Shown: positions 56,166-64,000 of the stretch, one piece after another | Numbering within the stretch: the first letter of the stretch is position 1 | How the letters are laid out: every line of letters begins with the position of its first letter | Assembly (NCBI GenBank): GCA_963930655.1 | Contig: OZ005603.1 | Location: forward strand, 12,733,001 to 12,797,000 | DNA length: 64,000 bases | Source: Myrica gale | Lineage: Eukaryota; Streptophyta; Magnoliopsida; Fagales; Myricaceae | Reading direction: 5' to 3' | Notes under the pieces: generated by a model | The model's database searches: none | What the model was told of the DNA's origin: nothing | The model's input: only the letters and a program-made list of their open reading frames with translations | Position numbers and translations under genes: made by a program

Positions 56166-57290
56166 TCATTTTGCATAATTATGAGATAATTATTATTATT
56201 GATTAATCACTTGTATATTATTTTGGGTACATGTAATGACACAAAATGTCATATTGTTGAGCAACATTGTTGAAAAGTAAGACCAATGATTAATGAATCG
56301 GAGGCCGAGAGTATGACTTTTCGGATCCTTGTTGACTCACTATATTATAGACCAAGGTACATGATAATGTACAAATAGGTCTACACTCGTTGTGCCTCTA
56401 TAAGATAGAATGACGGACTCCGTCATTGAGGTGGTGACCTTAAGCAGACGAGTGGGTGCAATGTAAGAGTTCATGCACTGAACCGGATCAACTATGAATA
56501 CCTTCTGGAAATGATCACTGATCACTGATGTAGAGAACAGTATTCAGCACAATTAGTTTATGTTGTCCTTAGACCTGGGAGAGTTATGCAGGTTTGCTTG
56601 TTGTGTATTTGTGCTTTGACTGGGTCATTTGGTGATGATCTTCGCAGATCAAATATTCCAAATAATGTTGGGCCTTGTGCATTTAATTTATATAATTTCT
56701 CAATATAGAATCCACCAGTCTCTTGATGAGGCAATATATTCATTATGTCTATATATTGGTTGACTCCTATAAAAACCTTGTGCAACGAGATTTTGTGAAA
56801 AATGTTTTCATGGTTTTTACTTATATTATATTAAGTAAATATTTGTGAAGTTTTTTGAAAAGTTTTGGAAGTCCAACTAGGTAGAAACTGAGAATTAAGA
56901 ATTATATGAGCTAGGGACTTAATCGGTGATATTATTCCGGTCCTATTAGCTCATGTGGAATATAATATGGTGGAATGATAAATAAGCGTATAATTGTTAG
57001 CAAAAATGATTTCACAAAAACAATCTCATTATCTCCTGGACATGATAACAATTTGTAGAAGCTCATAAATTCGGAATACAGAATGTAAGGGGGTTAACGA
57101 AAAAGAGTTTTTCTTGATGATCCTACGGCCGAGATTTGAGATCCCTAAAGATCCTACGCTATAGCACAGTTGAGTTCTGAGCCAAAATAGCTCAGAACTC
57201 TGTTGAGAAAAGAGAGAATTTTTTTTCAACGAAATTCGATTTCAACGAGAGAGTTTCTCTCTCTAGATTCTCTCTTTCTCTCTCAAAGTT
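56166..57290 (+). repeat. unassigned repeat-like region, possibly an LTR
   Basis: No coding sign. CTCCTATAAAAACCTTGTG near 56763 is TATA-like. It is followed some 450 bases later by a pyrimidine-rich TCTCTCTCTAGATTCTCTC stretch and then GGATCTGAAGGAGGCAGAAC, an arrangement seen in U3-R-U5 of copia LTRs. No second copy, priming site or polypurine tract was found, so the call is tentative. Confidence 0.3.
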
Positions 57291-57512
57291 GTGTGCGTGG
57301 ATCTGAAGGAGGCAGAACGCTTAGACTGCTCTGATTTCAACGATCCTGTATCTGCTGCGCCGATCTCAAGATTCCAACACAGGCGTCATTTCAGCTTTAG
57401 CCTTCCTTCTCTTCTTCAATCTAACGGTTCTACAAGCCACCTGAAATGGAATTCTTTCAAACCCATGATTAAAAAGAAGTATAGTTTTTTCAAGGCATCA
57501 GCTTCCAAATAA
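57291..57512 (+). CDS. small uncharacterised reading frame (73 residues)
   Basis: Reads from MCVDLKEAERLDCSDF to KKYSFFKASASK and then stop, after a pyrimidine-rich leader. Ser/Phe-rich text in the middle (RRHFSFSLPSLLQSNGS) gives it a weak transit-peptide look. It ends 8 bases before CACTA-4, so it might also be a truncated exon or part of an LTR leader. No family was recognised. Confidence 0.25.
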   Translation: MCVDLKEAERLDCSDFNDPVSAAPISRFQHRRHFSFSLPSLLQSNGSTSHLKWNSFKPMIKKKYSFFKASASK

Positions 57513-57529
57513 GTGGAAACACTACAAAA

Positions 57530-57710
57530 AACAGGTCTATAGCACGGTTTTTTTAGCGGCGGTCACTAAAAACGCTTTGCAAAAAATGCTGCTAAACCGC
57601 CGCTATAGACCCCAATTAGCAGCGTTTTGTCGTTATAGCGGTGGTCACAGTGACCGTCGTTGTAGAGTATACCTTTGGCAGCATTTTTTTTTAATGGTGC
57701 TATAGGTTTA
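57530..57710. repeat. left subterminal hairpins of CACTA-4
   Basis: Units include TTTAGCGGCGGTC with AAACCGCCGCTATAGA, AGCAGCGTTTTG with GCAGCATTTTTT-type arms, and TATAGCGGTGGTCACAGTGACC. The arms carry more mismatches than in CACTA-1 or CACTA-2, which suggests an older copy. Confidence 0.72.
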
Positions 57711-58640
57711 ATTCCGAAATTATTTATTTATTAATTATTTATTTAATGTTAATAATTATTTTATTTATTATTTTATTCCTTTTAATATATTTTTTTATTT
57801 TGTGATGTATTTGGAAAAAAAATTGTTTTAAAGGACATACTTAATAAATATATGGAATTAGTAGGAGTGTTATGAAAATTGAAGTTGTTATATGATATAT
57901 TTTAAATTATATCTATTGTTGCTATGGTAATTGCATATTTATTGATTAAATCTAAGTAGTTTAGAAAACATATATTATCATAGTTATAATGAGCATATAT
58001 ATTTTAAATAATTAGTAATATAATACTATTTAATTTGCTTATGCAATTAAAGTACATAATTTAATATATGGTCTTAGAGGCTATGATTTAGTTATTAGGT
58101 ATATAGGTACATGTATATAAAGTACTTATGTTAATTAACGCATATCATGTATGTGATAAACATATATAACAAATCATGCAATGTTATATGGAAAGCATTA
58201 TACTTTTAAATTATAAGTATTATATATTATTACTCTCAACCTATTTTAATTAAGATTATTATACTGATTATAAAAAGAATGTACATAACTATGTATTTAA
58301 TTTTTTCTTATATGGCATTAATTTGACACGTAAAATGATATGCTATTTATTTAATACTAAGTACTAATATTTTTAAATATTATTACAAATTACTACTATT
58401 ACTAAGTTATTTTAAGTACTAAGTTACTTTAACTAAGTACTAAAATATACAGTGTATTACAATTACGAGTAAAGTAGCAATTATGATATAATTACAAAAG
58501 AAATTTTATATCCAACGAAATGGGATTAGTGATGGATAAAAAACAGTAATGAGGGGTAAACTTTCAATGTTCTTTTTCCCGCTTTCGCTCCTCGCCATTT
58601 AAGTCAAAACCCCTTCTCTTTTTTTACAATTCTTCACCTC
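57711..58640. other. A/T-rich spacer of CACTA-4 and CT-rich leader-like end
   Basis: Extremely A/T-rich with no frame. It shares ATTAATATTT, GTATTAAATAATATT-like and TTTTAATTAAGATTATTA text with CACTA-1 and -2. From 58570 to 58660 it turns C/T-rich, like a plant 5' leader just before the RAD50 exon. Confidence 0.6.
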
Positions 58641-58682
58641 TCTCGATTCGCTCCCCGCTATCCGCAATGGAAACGCTTGGAG

Positions 58683-59290
58683 AGAGACCCAGCTCTCTTG
58701 CACGAAGGTATCTGGAGCTTCGAACTGGAAAACAAGAACATCATCACCTTCTTCTCCAAGCCATTAACCCTAATAGTCGACCCCAACGGAGATGGCAAAA
58801 CGGTAATTTTTTTATCTCCCCCTCATATATGAGTCTTAGTTTCATGTATGTGTGTCTGTGTCTGAGAGTTTTGGATTTGATTCTGCAGATCATTATTGAG
58901 TGCTTGAAGCTTTCGTGCACCGGAGAGTTGCCACAGTTTCATTCATGACCCCAATGTCTCTTTATTTCTCTGCCAGTAGATGTTCGGTTCCCAGAAAACC
59001 CGAGGAGAAGAAAAATATAGAGACTATGTTTGTGTTTATTTTCCCCCTTAAATTGGTAAATGCTCAAATGTGACTATTTAACTCAGTAATCGTCTCAGGT
59101 TAAGCTGAATCAAGATTTTTTTTTACTTGAGGGTTTTTTGCAAGCAATTTTTTTTTTGTCTCACACTTCTTCAGCAACCAAAAGGAGATTATTTTCACTT
59201 GTTAAGTCTTCAATGTTCCTTTTTGGTTGCGGTTGTAGGTCGCATGGGAAACAGAGACAAAAAGTCAGATTAAGCTCCGATTCAAAAAAG
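58683..59290 (+). pseudogene. RAD50: captured fragment of RAD50 (DNA repair ATPase)
   Basis: RAD50 is the SMC-like ATPase of the MRE11-RAD50-NBS1 double-strand-break complex. Block 1 (58683-58802) reads GIWSFELENKNIITFF then PLTLIVDPNGDGKT, the N-terminal Walker A region, where plants usually have GANGAGKT. Block 2 (58889-58952) begins after TTCTGCAG with IIIECLKLSCTGELP and, in a shifted frame, HSFIHDP. Block 3 (59239-59290) begins after TTGTAG with VAWETETKSQIKLRFKK. Borders are GT/AG, so genomic DNA was captured. Changes at the Walker A loop (G to D twice, A to P), the lost bases in block 2 and the missing remainder make a working protein impossible. It lies inside CACTA-4. Confidence 0.85.
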
Positions 59291-59299
59291 ATTTTCTTG

Positions 59300-59880
59300 T
59301 CTCAAAAGGAGATTATATCTTTGTCTCTCTTGTCCCTTTGTCTACTCCTCTCCAAAATATCTTTTTTATTCTTGGCATCATAGCAACAAAACATGTGAGA
59401 GATAATATTCTTGTCACTCTTAGTTTGAATATTCTTGCTTACAGCAAATCGGCGTTTGCGATGAGAAAAAGAAGAAGTGAACGAGAGAGAGAAGAGCATG
59501 AGTTATGTTTGGCAAGGGTCGCGTGCCTATGATTTGTAGGTCCAATCACTTTTAGCCACTCTTCAAGGGTTGTGTGCCTGTGATTTCATGATCCGATCAC
59601 TTTCAGATCTCGTTTTTCAAACACAAGATTTCATTTTTCTTCATCTTGTGTTTGAGGGAGGATGTTAGAGATAATATCATAATCAAATCTTGTAGATTTG
59701 ATATTATATCCTGGTTATCACGATATCAAATATCAAAGTTTTAAATATAGAGATTCAACTTTAAATGTAAGAATATTTTTCATGCTTTGTATTGTCTCTA
59801 TAAATAAATATCTACAAATATGTAATCGTTATTAAAAAAGTAAATAAAATACATAATAGATAAGTACTGACAAGATAGTA
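59300..59880 (+). mobile_element. copia-like LTR and upstream tail
   Basis: TGTTTGAGGGAGGA (a polypurine-type tract) near 59648 is followed by TGTTAGAGATAATATC, an LTR-like start at about 59663. CTCTATAAATAAATATC near 59797 is a TATA-like box. No second LTR was found. The stretch 59300-59647 upstream (TGTGTGCCTGTGATTTCATG) has no coding sign and may be the 3' tail of the same element. A fossil. Confidence 0.5.
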
Positions 59881-59899
59881 AAAATACGATATAAATCTA

Positions 59900-60935
59900 C
59901 TCAATTTTTCTTTTGGGTGTCAAACGAGATTGCAGTTGTCTAATCTGCTTCATCATCTACTCACTCATCTGCTCCGCCATTAGTTGCATCATCTGTTCTT
60001 GTTGTTCCACTTGGTCCTTTGTTGTTCCTGTATCATCTTATGGTGCTCTTCGTCTTTCTTTCATTGCTGCTCTGCCATCTTCTGCATCAGCTCTTCGTCT
60101 TTTTTCAGTTGCCGCTTCAGTGTATGACTTTCCCTCTTACTCGCGTTGCAATTGTAACGCCTCAATTTTTTCCTATAAAATTAGAAAAGAAGATAAAACT
60201 AGTACATATAAAACATAAACGCATACGAATGCATCATTAAATCAAACATTAAAATTTACAAAAAAATTTCATCCATCTTCTGAAGTCCACATGCCATCCT
60301 TATTGGTATGCGTCTTTTTATAAAGAAACGAAGGACTAATTTCATCAGATTCTAGATTTTTCTGTACACCAAAAGAAATACAGAACATTCATATTAAAAT
60401 ACCTAAGTCATTTATTTAAATAATAAATAATAAAAAAGTAAATTTATAACTTACTAACAACGCTCTGGCACGTTGGAAAGACCTCGCTCCCGATGTGTGT
60501 ACAATCTTCAACTTAGCTCTACTCTTCTTGTTGATTGCACTCCTCCTTTGCACTGTACATTTAAAGTTGTTACCACAATTAAGCATATAACTAAAATAAA
60601 CATTCAGGATGGAATAAACATGTTTAACTTGAAATTCTTCGCTCGCGAATAAATCACAAACATGAGCCCATACGGGTGCTCTAACGCCTCGTCTTTGGAA
60701 TTTAACACCAAGTAATGTTGGAACATTCTAGTTTTTTGCGTCCTATACGCTGTGTTCATCGTAGACGTCATAGTGATGCGATCCTCGGCTTAGTAGTAAT
60801 CTAGTTGGAAGTCATACTTAATATATATAACAGATAGAAATGCAAAAAAGTATCAACAATTGAAATTTAATAAATTATACATACCAACACTCGGTTCATC
60901 ACATACGATTTAACCTCGTCGGGGACCTCCTTGAA
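59900..60935 (-). pseudogene. Ptta-type second gene of CACTA-6
   Basis: Minus-strand blocks: 60935-60895 (EVPDEVKSYVMNRVL), 60560-60470 (RRSAINKKSRAKLKIVHTSG, ARSFQRARALL), 60370-60290 (DEISPSFLYKKTHTNKDG) and 60175-59905 (Gln/Glu/Lys-rich coiled coil, EKIEALQLQRE and MMQLMAEQM). This is the PF03004-type order: DNA-contact region, HTSGS-like motif, H.nkdG motif, coiled coil. It is a close relative of the CACTA-5 gene at 45858-46280. Stops interrupt the coiled coil. Part of CACTA-6. Confidence 0.75.
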
Positions 60936-61494
60936 AGGGTCCCCAGAGAAGACCTTGGACTGAACGGCTGCGAGGAGGAGGATAGCACACGAGATGCGGC
61001 GCCAATGCCACCCATGGGCGCCTTTGACACCCCCACAGCGCGCGCGGCAGGAGCACATGACACGCCCACAGCACGCGCAGCCGAGGCACCACAGACAAGC
61101 CATGACATCAGCATGCGCGCGCGCGAGCAAGGCACACCGGCACCACTGACAAGCCATGGCAGCCCAGCAATGCCCATGCCCAGCAAGCAAGTCAGCCAGC
61201 CGCAGACATGCCATGGCAAGCTCATGGGCACCACATGGCCTTGCCATGACTTAGCACCACAGCAGGGCCCTGACCCCCAGCCAAGCCAAGCAGCAGCAGA
61301 GGGCCAAGAGTGGCTAACCACAGCAGCCACCGCCGGCGGCGGAGCACCACCACCCTTAGCGGTGACCGGACGGGAAGTGATAAGCATGACCTTGGGAGTC
61401 GGAGGAGCATCACCACCCAAGGAGGAGCATGGCGGCGGCGCCACCGTGTAGGGCGGCGGACGGCGGCGAAATCAACATCTTCAGAGATTGCCTC
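60936..61494. other. GC-rich block of unknown origin
   Basis: About 550 bases of strongly GC-rich, simple-looking sequence (GGCGGCGG, CATGGC, GCGCGCGCG). It splits CACTA-6 and sits directly left of the gypsy LTR. Overlapping frames are open on both strands, which such composition gives by chance. Recurrent GCCATGG and GACAAGCCATG motifs suggest internal duplication. It may belong to the gypsy element's LTR or be a separate captured piece. No protein is recognised. Confidence 0.5.
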
Positions 61495-62073
61495 TGATTA
61501 TGGTATTAATTGAATAAATATTATCTTCTAGAAATAGATGTTTCTAGAAGATTGTCTTTCCTTTCTGAGCTTTGATGTTTTAGGAATGTATCATCAAATC
61601 TCCCTGATTCTGGGAATTGTTTCCTTAGAATCCTGAAGATTTGATTTAGATTGATTTGATTTGATTTGATTAGGGTTTTGTAAGCTCCTGAGAAGGCCTA
61701 TATAAGCACTCCTCAGGAGCATTAGAATTCATTCAGTCATAGAGTTGAGTAGTGAGAGCTAGAGAGCTTTTCTGAGAGTGGCCAGGCATAGGCACGTTTA
61801 TGCCAGTAGACTTGGGGGCTAATAACCTCTTAAGTTGGGTGTGCTTGGGCTAATAACCTTTGTACGATTGTTCTTGTGGTTCGAAGGACTAATAATCCTA
61901 AGACCACGTTCTTCGTAATAAGAGAGGTATTATTCATTTGTTGAGTGTTTTGATCCTAAATTCTTCGCTCGTGTGTTACTAGAAACGGTTCGGGAGGATC
62001 GATTACGGTGTTGGAGCGGATCGCGTGGAGGAGTTGGTGATTGTTATGGAGTCCTAGACCGGGGACCCTAACA
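61495..62073 (+). repeat. gypsy 5' LTR
   Basis: The right end is firm: CGGGGACCCTAACA at 62073, then the priming-site-like TTGGTGCTTTCATTGAGAG. GGCCTATATAAGCACTCC near 61698 is a TATA box. The repeated GGGGCTAATAACCT, GGGCTAATAACCT and GGACTAATAATCCT near 61825-61900 are internal repeats. The left end is uncertain because no second LTR is in the window; a TG at about 61495 is a guess. Confidence 0.65.
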
Positions 62074-63030
62074 AATTGGTGCTTTCATTGAGAGGAGTTG
62101 CTTGAAGTTTTCTTCACTTCAAGTGAGGTAAACACGAGCAAACCTTACTTTGATTCTTGTTAGTACGATTTTTGTAGAAGAAAGTTGTTTGTATTTTGTT
62201 GAAATTATAATCTGTGGAGGGGTTCGATCTTCAATTTGGAGAGAACCCAAGGTCGGAAAGTGTTTGTTCTTGATACGTTCTTGGTAAGTAAGGGGTTCGA
62301 TCTTCCTTTGGGAGAGAACCCAAGGTTGGAAGTGTTCGTGAGAAGCTCTCCTTGGGAGGGGGTTCGATCTTCCTTTGGGAGAGAACCCGCGGTTGGACTT
62401 GTTGCAGACAAGTGTTCCAATGGAGGCCGCCTCGAGTTCATTCTCATCCAACAAAGACCGTTTTGAAGCTTTGGAGCTGGCATCTCGTTGGATGAAGGAG
62501 AAGATGGTGGAGACTACAACTTCCATGGCCGACATGCAAGGGGCCATCACTTCAGTGACCAATGCTACGGAGGAGAATATGAAGGCAGTGGAAGGCATGA
62601 GGCAAGACTTGCAAGCAATCTTGACAAGACTTGGAGGAGAACCAAATGGGGGCAACCGCATACCACCCCCAAGCATGGAAGAGGAGCAACCCTTGGATGG
62701 AAGAAGAACTCACATGTCCGAGTCTACAAGAGGAGAACCAAGGCAACGACCAGCACTTAGATTCGGTGGAAGAGTGGAGAATGAGCGGGAAGTAGTAGAG
62801 AGGTGGCTGCGTGAGGAAGAGCCCAACCATGATGCTGATGATGATGCAAGGACTGAAGAAGAAGTTGGTGGGAGTCGGTATAGGGAGGAGGTGCCCTAGG
62901 ACCGAGTCCCTAGAGATGCTAGAAGACATGGGAGACCACAAAGAGGCCACGACTACCGTGATGATGATGATGGAAATCGATTTAACAACCGAGGGGCCTT
63001 CGATCATTTCGATGTCCTTCATTAAAGTAA
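62074..63030 (+). mobile_element. gypsy leader and gag start
   Basis: After the priming site the leader holds three direct copies of GGGTTCGATCTTCC-type text (62220, 62295, 62360). A gag-like frame runs from MEAASSSFSSNKDRFEALEL to about 62896, with a helical segment (MADMQGAITSVTNATEENMK) and an acidic, Arg-rich tail. This is the usual N-terminal gag layout of plant gypsy elements. The pol genes are absent. A truncated fossil inserted into CACTA-6. Confidence 0.65.
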
Positions 63031-64000
63031 ATATTGTTTGAGGCATCACCTCCTGCTGACGGTTACATGCAAATGCAACTCCTTCTAAATACCCATTAAT
63101 GCCAAGTCCCGCCGAGCACTAGAATTTTCCTTCGTCTTACCATCGACGTTCATCAAAGTTCCTAACACATTGTCGTAAATATTCTTCTCTATGTAAATGA
63201 CGTCCAAATTTTATCGAAGTTTCAACTCTAACCAGTACGGCAACTCAAAAAATATGATGCGCTTCGTCCAACTTAACTCATTGTCAGCCCTTTTTCTCTT
63301 CTTATGAGTCTTCCCAAACGAACATAACGGCACCGATTCAAGTTGTTTACGTATCTCCTCTCAAGTGACTTCTTCAGGCGCTGCTCTGACAACTGGCCAT
63401 ATACTATATGATAACTTCATGTTTCCAAACGGATTGAACCCATCAGACGTCGAACCCAACCGTACGTACTGAGATTCCCTACCAAACCATTCATGATTTT
63501 TATCGAGGTCCTTCCATACCCCAGAGTCTGCAGGATGCCTAATCACCCCATCTTAAACCACATGCTTCTCTTGGTCCTTCCATACCCCATATCTGTTGCC
63601 GTTTGCCTTGATAGACAATCTCTGCAACTTCGGTTTCAAGGGAAAATGCCACAGCACTTTTTAAGAAGCCTTTGATTTGCTATTTTTACTGTACTTCCAC
63701 CTGGATTCCCCCCCACACACCAGACAATTTTCTAACTCACTATGCTCCTTCCAAAACAGTACACAGTCATTTAAGCAAGCATGTATGTTATCATAGCTAA
63801 ATCCTAAATTTTTTCTTAACTTTTTCGCCTCATAATAAGATTTAGAAAGTGTCTCCCCTTCCGGCAGTGCATCTTTTATCAAGCCCAACACATCTTCAAA
63901 TTCACATGAAGTAACCTAACAACGAAAGACAACGTCGAGTACTTCTTACACCCGAGATACAACTCTCGCTCAACATCTGCCCATAACTTGGTATACGCGG
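63031..64000 (-). pseudogene. TNP2 transposase remains of CACTA-6
   Basis: On the minus strand, 64000-63900 reads like the transposase start region shared with CACTA-5 at about 45100-45200. 63891-63661 reads ALPEGETLSKSYYEAKKL, CLNDCVLFWKEHSELE, CLVCGGESRWKYS. 63546-63361 reads IRHPADSGVWKDLDKNH, DGFNPFGNMKLSYSIWPV. 63345-63040 reads IFFELPYWLELKLR, DVIYIEKNIYDNVLGTLMN, KELHLHV. These are successive blocks of the TNP2 core (PF02992). Stops interrupt some blocks. It continues past the window end. Confidence 0.8.

Larger units (their letters stand above)
57520..59299. mobile_element. CACTA-4, left part, carrying RAD50 exons
   Basis: The left terminus CACTACAAAAAACAGG is followed by AGCGGCGGTC-type subterminal hairpins (57530-57710), then A/T-rich spacer like that of CACTA-1 and -2 (57710-58550), then gene sequence. 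No matching right terminus (TTTTTTTGTAGTG) was found before the copia-like LTR and CACTA-6 begin, so the right end is lost or displaced. The stated end is the last recognisable captured exon. Same family as CACTA-1 and CACTA-2. Confidence 0.72.

Noticed and set aside
57291-57512. A confident host gene call for the 73-residue frame
   Set aside because: Only weak transit-like composition supports it, and it lies next to a possible LTR leader. It is listed at low confidence only.
61005-61451. A 148-residue open frame on the plus strand in the GC-rich block
   Set aside because: Its composition is dominated by Ala, Pro, Thr and Gly, and longer frames are open on the opposite strand as well. This is expected of GC-rich repeats with few stop codons, so it is not called as a gene.

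Overview
The window looks like a transposon-dense stretch of a flowering-plant nuclear genome, probably a eudicot. The signs are AT-rich DNA, GT-AG introns, several Ty1/copia and Ty3/gypsy LTR elements, CACTA and hAT DNA transposons, and recognisable fragments of plant CCT5, RAD50 and a BPE-type bHLH gene. Little of it is host sequence: a pair of related host genes near 15.1-17.3 kb (+) and 53.3-55.5 kb (-), plus their flanks. No tRNA, rRNA or CRISPR array was seen. Layout: 1-10.96 kb is a mosaic of one Ty1/copia family. Pieces lie in both orientations and share two complete LTRs (5175-5687 and 9871-10384), and a very short TRIM-like LTR is embedded. 11.33-14.66 kb is a CACTA element (CACTA-1) that carries spliced-structure fragments of the chaperonin gene CCT5. 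15.1-17.3 kb is host gene A, a plastid-type TPR-like protein. From about 17.69 to 52.07 kb runs one old, much-interrupted copia-type element on the minus strand. Its 3' LTR (17.69-30.15 kb) is split by CACTA-2 (18321-25556) and CACTA-3 (25967-29967). Its 5' LTR (50.87-52.07 kb) has neither insertion and so shows both empty target sites. Its interior is split by a 15.55-kb CACTA-5 (31064-46616, 3-bp duplication ATT) and a 960-bp hAT (46814-47773, 8-bp duplication). CACTA-5 in turn holds a gypsy element, a Del/Tekay-type LTR and two tandem copia-type LTR-like repeats. 53.3-55.5 kb is host gene B, a paralogue of gene A with a clean four-exon model. 57.5-59.3 kb is the left part of CACTA-4, which carries RAD50 exons. 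59.9-64 kb is a minus-strand TNP2-type CACTA (CACTA-6), related to CACTA-5 and split by a GC-rich block and the 5' part of a gypsy element. How the parts work together: the host genes are the only plausible functional protein genes. The rest records repeated capture of host gene pieces by CACTA elements and repeated nesting. The strongest new signal is a CACTA family (CACTA-1, -2 and -4) whose subterminal regions are arrays of short hairpins with mutually complementary, unit-specific arms. At least five hairpin types occur in the same order in CACTA-1 and CACTA-2. Two members clearly or probably carry host gene fragments and a third carries an unidentified gene-like segment. CACTA-3, of another family, carries bHLH exons. 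All family calls come from reading the sequence; no database search was run.
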